A DNA stretch of 64,000 bases from Lelliottia wanjuensis (GTDB taxonomy: Bacteria > Pseudomonadota > Gammaproteobacteria > Enterobacterales > Enterobacteriaceae), in contig NZ_JASSOT010000061.1 in the NCBI RefSeq assembly GCF_030238365.1, forward strand, positions 124,001 through 188,000, in the 5' to 3' direction. The position numbers and the translations under genes were made by a program. The notes below the pieces were generated by a model, which made no database searches, was not told where the DNA came from, and was given only the letters and a program-made list of their open reading frames with translations. Shown piece after piece: positions 60,452-64,000 of this stretch (position 1 is its first letter; each line of letters starts with the position of its first letter).

Positions 60452-60976
60452 ATGAAAAAAGATAGTGATGACTCTGAACAGCTCGTAGTGAAACGAAATA
60501 GCCGCAAATCTCTTGCAGAAAAATTTGGGCCATCTATAAGCTTAAACTTGCATGACGATAGCCGCGAACGGCTGGTTGAGATAGCTCAGTGGCTCAATCC
60601 TTCATATTATAATGAACTTAAGAAGACTAAAGGACTTGTACTTCGCCAAACAATCAGCAATCTAATTAACATGATTTATATTGATAGTATCTATGAACCT
60701 AAAACAAAAGCTGCTAAAACGCTTAAAAAACTGTATGAACGTCACTTTGAATTAATTAGCAATCCTGAAATTGATCTAATTAAACTAAAATCCACCTTAA
60801 CCAAGGAATATGCTAAACCTATAGATATAAAAAAAGGGAAGCTAGTTATTACCGAAAAGGGTTGGACCTATAAAGATCTAAAGCTAATTCAGGATTACCA
60901 TTGGGTTATTCAAACTATGGAAGAGCTCGATGGTATTTCACGAAAACAAGTTAAAAACACAAGCACGAAGAAATAA
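60452..60976 (+). CDS. Hypothetical protein next to the palindrome array; possible DNA-binding protein
   Basis: The 174-residue form starts MKKDSDDSEQLVVKRNSRKS behind CAGGGAGACGT; an in-frame Met at 60419 has no such site. It is Lys-rich and helical, with NLHDDSRERLVEIAQWLNPSYYNELKK resembling a ribbon-helix-helix-like start (pieces SINLHDD-like SISLNLHDDS and RLVEIAQWL). I do not recognise a family. Being next to the repeats, it is a candidate to bind them. Its 3' end overlaps the convergent integrase gene by 26 bp. Confidence 0.6.
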   Translation: MKKDSDDSEQLVVKRNSRKSLAEKFGPSISLNLHDDSRERLVEIAQWLNPSYYNELKKTKGLVLRQTISNLINMIYIDSIYEPKTKAAKTLKKLYERHFELISNPEIDLIKLKSTLTKEYAKPIDIKKGKLVITEKGWTYKDLKLIQDYHWVIQTMEELDGISRKQVKNTSTKK

Positions 60977-61871
60977 TTCGACTGGCTTCATCACTGCGCC
61001 TGTCGTACAACGCGGTAGTACTGATATCTCTGTGCCCCGCTAACTGACGCACAATGTTGACATCAGCGCCCTGCTCCAGCAGCCGGGTAATGAAAGTTCT
61101 GCGCAGGTCATGCGGAGTGAACGCTTCCAGCCCCGCTACTTCAGCTAACTGGTCAAGAATGACGGTAACACCTGCTGGTGTCAGCGCCTTCTGACCTACA
61201 AGCCCACTGCGGCAGATACCGGTGAATATTGCGTTACCGTTGCCCTTAGCCTTCAGCCACGCCTGTATCGCACGGGCAACCATGGGCGACACTGTAATCT
61301 GACGATGCTTTCGCCCTTTTCCCTGCCGTACCGTCAGTGTCTGCGTTTTCGGGCAATAGTCCTTTATATCCAGCGCGACAAGCTCGCCAACGCGCAACCC
61401 CGCACCACACAGCGTAAGAACAATAGCTTTATCTCTCAACTGGCGTAACTTTTGCGGATGCGCTTTCGTTGCCTCAATCAACCTTTTCACTTCTTCCCTG
61501 TTCAGCGCCCTCCCTTTATTACCGCTGTCGCCTTTAACGCGCTTCACCGTCTTAATGCGAGCAAGAGAATCAGCATCCAGCAGTTGCAGGTTGAAAGCCG
61601 TCTGGGTGACACCTTTCAGTGCCGCCAGTACCATATTGACCGTCGCCACAGCGTAAGTATTGTCCAGCAGGGTCGCCCTGACTTTAGCCACGTGCTCATA
61701 GCGTAACTGCGTCCAGTCATAACTATGGGCCGTTCCGTTATGCTGGAGTATGGCAGCACTCAGATTTAACAGACTCAACATGCTTTTTCTTCCGCTGACG
61801 GCAAGCCCGTTGAGATACACGTCTACCACGCTGGTTTCCTGCTGCTGCGCTGCTAATTTCAGTCGGCTCAT
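60951..61871 (-). CDS. Tyrosine recombinase/integrase
   Basis: This is a phage-integrase family recombinase. The 306-residue form starts MSRLKLAAQQQETS; a start four codons upstream (61883) is equally open. The N-terminal core-binding domain spans about 15-110. Catalytic residues are in LCGAGLRVGELVALD (Arg), HDLRRTFITRLL (His-x-x-Arg), LAGHRDISTTALYDRR (His and nucleophile Tyr). It is XerC-like in length. It is the only intact integrase in the window and is probably responsible for moving part or all of the island. Confidence 0.93.
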   Translation of the reverse strand: MSRLKLAAQQQETSVVDVYLNGLAVSGRKSMLSLLNLSAAILQHNGTAHSYDWTQLRYEHVAKVRATLLDNTYAVATVNMVLAALKGVTQTAFNLQLLDADSLARIKTVKRVKGDSGNKGRALNREEVKRLIEATKAHPQKLRQLRDKAIVLTLCGAGLRVGELVALDIKDYCPKTQTLTVRQGKGRKHRQITVSPMVARAIQAWLKAKGNGNAIFTGICRSGLVGQKALTPAGVTVILDQLAEVAGLEAFTPHDLRRTFITRLLEQGADVNIVRQLAGHRDISTTALYDRRSDEASRIISSCLCF

Positions 61872-61908
61872 AGTTAGTCTCATTAATACATGTTAAACCA
61901 AGTTACTT

Positions 61909-62352
61909 TCACACCAGCCCAAGTTCGGCCATCGAAACTGTTTGATCGCCGGCAACGATAAAGTGGTCGAGAACCCTCACATCCAGCAGTTCCATAGCCA
62001 GTTTAATTTTTTGAGTTATCCGCTTATCGGCATCGCTGGGTGAGGCTTCGTTACTGGGGTGGTTGTGGACGAGGATGAGTGCTGCGGCATTGTGCTGGAT
62101 AGTGGCTTTGATGATTTCTCTGGGGTAAACCACCGTCTGGCTTAATGTTCCCTGAAACAACTCATGGAAAGCCAGGACTCTGTGCTGGTTATCAAGCAAG
62201 AATACGCCAAACACTTCTCTTTCATATTGCGCCAGCCGGAACAGCAAATAGTCACGTACATCATCAGGTGAAAGCAGTTTGCGTCCTTTCCGTACCTGTC
62301 GCGCAAGTATGCGTTTGGCTTGCTGGATAACAGCCTGATCATTCGGACTCAT
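61909..62352 (-). CDS. RadC/JAB-domain protein
   Basis: The 147-residue protein is a short RadC family member common in genomic islands (YeeS/YkfG type). It has the metallo-site of the JAMM fold: AALILVHNHPSNEASPSDADKRIT in pieces (VHNHPSNEASPSD). The N-terminal helix-hairpin-helix of full RadC is absent. Its ATG overlaps the stop of the upstream peptidase-like gene (ATGA), so they are translated together. Function in islands is unknown. Confidence 0.9.
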   Translation of the reverse strand: MSPNDQAVIQQAKRILARQVRKGRKLLSPDDVRDYLLFRLAQYEREVFGVFLLDNQHRVLAFHELFQGTLSQTVVYPREIIKATIQHNAAALILVHNHPSNEASPSDADKRITQKIKLAMELLDVRVLDHFIVAGDQTVSMAELGLV

Positions 62353-62882
62353 GAGTTCACCTCTCCACGCTCAATAAAATAGATACCATCCGGGTAAAGC
62401 TGGAGTTTCCCTTCCTCATAGCGAAGTGAGTATCTGCTACGTGCTTTTTTCCTGTAACTGCTGCTGTCAAAGAAATATAAGTTTTGACTATCTGCATGAA
62501 TAACAACTGACCAGTGAAATTGATCGCGTATGATTATTGCCCTGCTGTCGTTGCCCTCTAAATAAGACTGGATAGCGCGAAGAATTCTTGTCTTACTCAA
62601 TGAACTTTGTGATTTGAAAGGTTGAGTGACCGTGACAGGGTATTTTCTGTATCGACTCTGAGAAAGGTCATTCAGCAATATATCCATTTGCGCGGAACCC
62701 ATACCAGTAGTTAAACATTCAATAAGAGGCCAGTGCTGGCTATAACGTTGCAACAATGATTTGAATAATGTCTTTCTTTTTATTTTATTCCCATACAGCC
62801 AGTACATCATATTGGCTATACTATAAAAACCACATAAACAATCCAGATCGCCCTGCCGTGATGGCGTTACTTTATTTTTCAT
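62349..62882 (-). CDS. Papain-like cysteine-peptidase (C39-like) protein
   Basis: The 177-residue protein has the layout of a papain-fold cysteine peptidase: QGDLDCLCGFYSIANMMYWL with Cys after Leu/Asp (candidate nucleophile, about residue 15-17), HWSVVIHAD (His) and YFFDSSSYRKK (Asp). It has no signal peptide. It is coupled to the RadC/JAB gene by a 4-bp overlap. Substrate unknown. The call rests on the Cys-His-Asp order and spacing, so a structural non-enzyme remains possible. Confidence 0.6.
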   Translation of the reverse strand: MKNKVTPSRQGDLDCLCGFYSIANMMYWLYGNKIKRKTLFKSLLQRYSQHWPLIECLTTGMGSAQMDILLNDLSQSRYRKYPVTVTQPFKSQSSLSKTRILRAIQSYLEGNDSRAIIIRDQFHWSVVIHADSQNLYFFDSSSYRKKARSRYSLRYEEGKLQLYPDGIYFIERGEVNS

Positions 62883-62964
62883 TGCTGATTCGCATCTTAC
62901 TCATGACGTCATGATACTTATTTTTCGCGCGGGTTACTTCACTTAATCTTTATACTGCTATTAG

Positions 62965-63390
62965 TTAATCCCATGATGTTATCACAGTATATATTTTCGT
63001 TTTCCAGTATCGAATAAAATTTCGCTGCCACAGCTCAAATAATTCTTCTCCGTCTTCAATCTGCATATCACCCATCATAAAGTGCCATACATAGCCATGT
63101 GACCAGCTCACATCAAACTCCTTTTCCAGCTCTGGGTATGGATGTCCCATGTAGCTAAAGTCTGTCAGATAATCGAAATGCCATTCTTCATTTCGTTTTA
63201 TCAGCCTGATTTCAACAGGATGAAACCCACCACTTTCACTGGAATAGTCATCATCGCGAAAGTTAATGACAACAGACCTTGATGCTGAATAATCAGGCCA
63301 TTGGGATAATTCGCTGTAGATGGCATTAATAAAAGCGGGACTGATGGGCAAATTTATATTGGATTGATGGATAAGCATTTCAGCTTTCAT
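62965..63390 (-). CDS. DUF2787-like hypothetical protein
   Basis: The 141-residue protein starts MKAEMLIHQSNINLPISPAF and contains VVINFRDDDYSSESGGFHPVEIRLI (pieces NFRDDDYS, GGFHPVEI) and a Trp-rich end, features of the DUF2787 family found on mobile elements. No function is known. It lies 82 bp upstream of the peptidase-like gene in the same orientation. Confidence 0.65.
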   Translation of the reverse strand: MKAEMLIHQSNINLPISPAFINAIYSELSQWPDYSASRSVVINFRDDDYSSESGGFHPVEIRLIKRNEEWHFDYLTDFSYMGHPYPELEKEFDVSWSHGYVWHFMMGDMQIEDGEELFELWQRNFIRYWKTKIYTVITSWD

Positions 63391-63638
63391 TGTGCGTTTT
63401 CCAGTTAATTTGATTTATACGTATAGCTGTAATAAACCATTATGGTTTCAGTCAGAATTAAAGTTATACGTTGAATATCAAGCATATTAATAATGCAATG
63501 ATACTGACTTGAATATAAATATAACCAGCCAGTGACGCACACATTAGCAACAAATAAATTTCAAAGCAAATAATTTCACAAAGAAACCATTTGCTCATTG
63601 ATAATATCTAGAGGGCATTTTAATTAAACAACGAGGGA

Positions 63639-63992
63639 TTATTTAGTATTCAGGGATAATTCAGCCGCTACCTGTTCCATAACTATTTTCAGCATTTTCT
63701 CGCGTGAAGAAGGCTTCATTGTTTTGAAGAGCTGAATCCAGAGATTTAATTGTTCATCACCATTAGCATGCACGTCCTGCTTTTTACTTCTTTCAGTTTT
63801 CAGACTCATTCCCGCAGCACTGATATGGTACACAAACCCCTTATGACCGGTTCGTTTCCTCTTTAACTCCGGGTGCATCTCCGCCAGCTTCTCCAGACGT
63901 AAACGCGCACCTCGTGCTGTTGAGGGCATTCCTTCCCTGCCTGCAAATCCCTCAGCCGTCAGCCACTGATCTGCATCATCGTTAATGGACAA
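63639..63992 (-). CDS. Mu-type DNA-binding domain protein (5' end uncertain at window edge)
   Basis: The visible 117 residues include DQWLTAEGFAGREGMPSTARGARLRLEKLAEM (pieces WLTAEGFAGREGMPST and ARGARLRLE), which matches the N-terminal winged helix of Mu transposase and Mu/D108 repressors. The rest is basic and helical. The most upstream codon in the window is TTG at 63992; an ATG may lie beyond the edge. It may be the regulator of the right-hand island module. The 248 bp to the next gene hold nothing I can call. Confidence 0.6.
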   Translation of the reverse strand: MSINDDADQWLTAEGFAGREGMPSTARGARLRLEKLAEMHPELKRKRTGHKGFVYHISAAGMSLKTERSKKQDVHANGDEQLNLWIQLFKTMKPSSREKMLKIVMEQVAAELSLNTK

Positions 63993-64000
63993 GGTAGAAA

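Noticed and set aside
63973-63982. TGCATCATCG, complement of the CGATGATGCA at the mutS break point, as a possible right attachment site
   Set aside because: Ten bases only, in inverse orientation, and inside a protein-coding segment. A true att repeat should be direct.

Overview
The first 38.7 kb is core chromosome of a member of the Enterobacteriaceae. Protein sequences and gene order match Escherichia coli closely (csrA-alaS-recX-recA-pncC, mltB, gutQ-norR-norVW, hypF-hydN, ascGFB, hycABCDEFGHI, hypABCDE-fhlA, ygbA, start of mutS). The missing sorbitol operon around gutQ, a Zur-type zinc-uptake operon between pncC and mltB, and a nickel permease beside hypF suggest Enterobacter or a near relative. 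The genus is an inference.

Core layout. 0.3-5.7 kb: alanyl-tRNA synthetase, CsrA and the SOS genes recA/recX with a perfect LexA box. 5.8-8.3 kb: a zinc ABC importer led by a 33-codon membrane microprotein that overlaps the ATPase start. 8.5-15 kb: MltB, GutQ and the NO-detoxification locus norR/norVW, with three NorR sites and a sigma-54-like promoter. 15.3-37.2 kb: an almost complete formate hydrogenlyase region. Nickel enters by a NiCoT permease; HypA-F build the NiFe centre; HycE is trimmed by HycI; HycBCDEFG form the membrane complex; FhlA activates through sigma-54. An asc beta-glucoside operon sits inside the region, and a di-Mop molybdate-binding protein follows fhlA.

At about 38.7 kb the first 14 codons of mutS run into foreign, A+T-richer DNA and stop. 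From there to the window end (at least 25 kb) is a composite mobile island inserted in mutS. 38.9-45.7 kb is a defence block: Fic with a convergent small partner, then an operon hsdM-hsdS-AAA ATPase-HNH nuclease (Septu/PtuAB-like) with no hsdR. 45.8-46.4 kb is a graveyard: the C-terminal end of a polymerase-like gene and of a P4-type integrase.

46.6-60.9 kb is the most unusual part and may be an undescribed phage-satellite-like element. It carries a lone HNH protein; a packed operon of a small protein, a 1195-residue tape-measure-like protein with a lysozyme-like domain and a putative baseplate protein; a divergent operon with an XRE regulator and a sigma-factor-like protein; a divergent palm-domain polymerase-like protein, whose decayed relative lies at 45.9 kb; an Ec67-type retron (RT-TOPRIM with a visible msr-msd candidate); a Rep_trans-like initiator; AlpA; and an array of four ATGACSGTCAT palindromes. 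60.9-64 kb holds a tyrosine recombinase, a RadC/JAB protein coupled to a papain-like cysteine-peptidase-like protein, a DUF2787-like protein and a Mu-type DNA-binding protein running to the edge. The island's right end and the rest of mutS lie outside the window.
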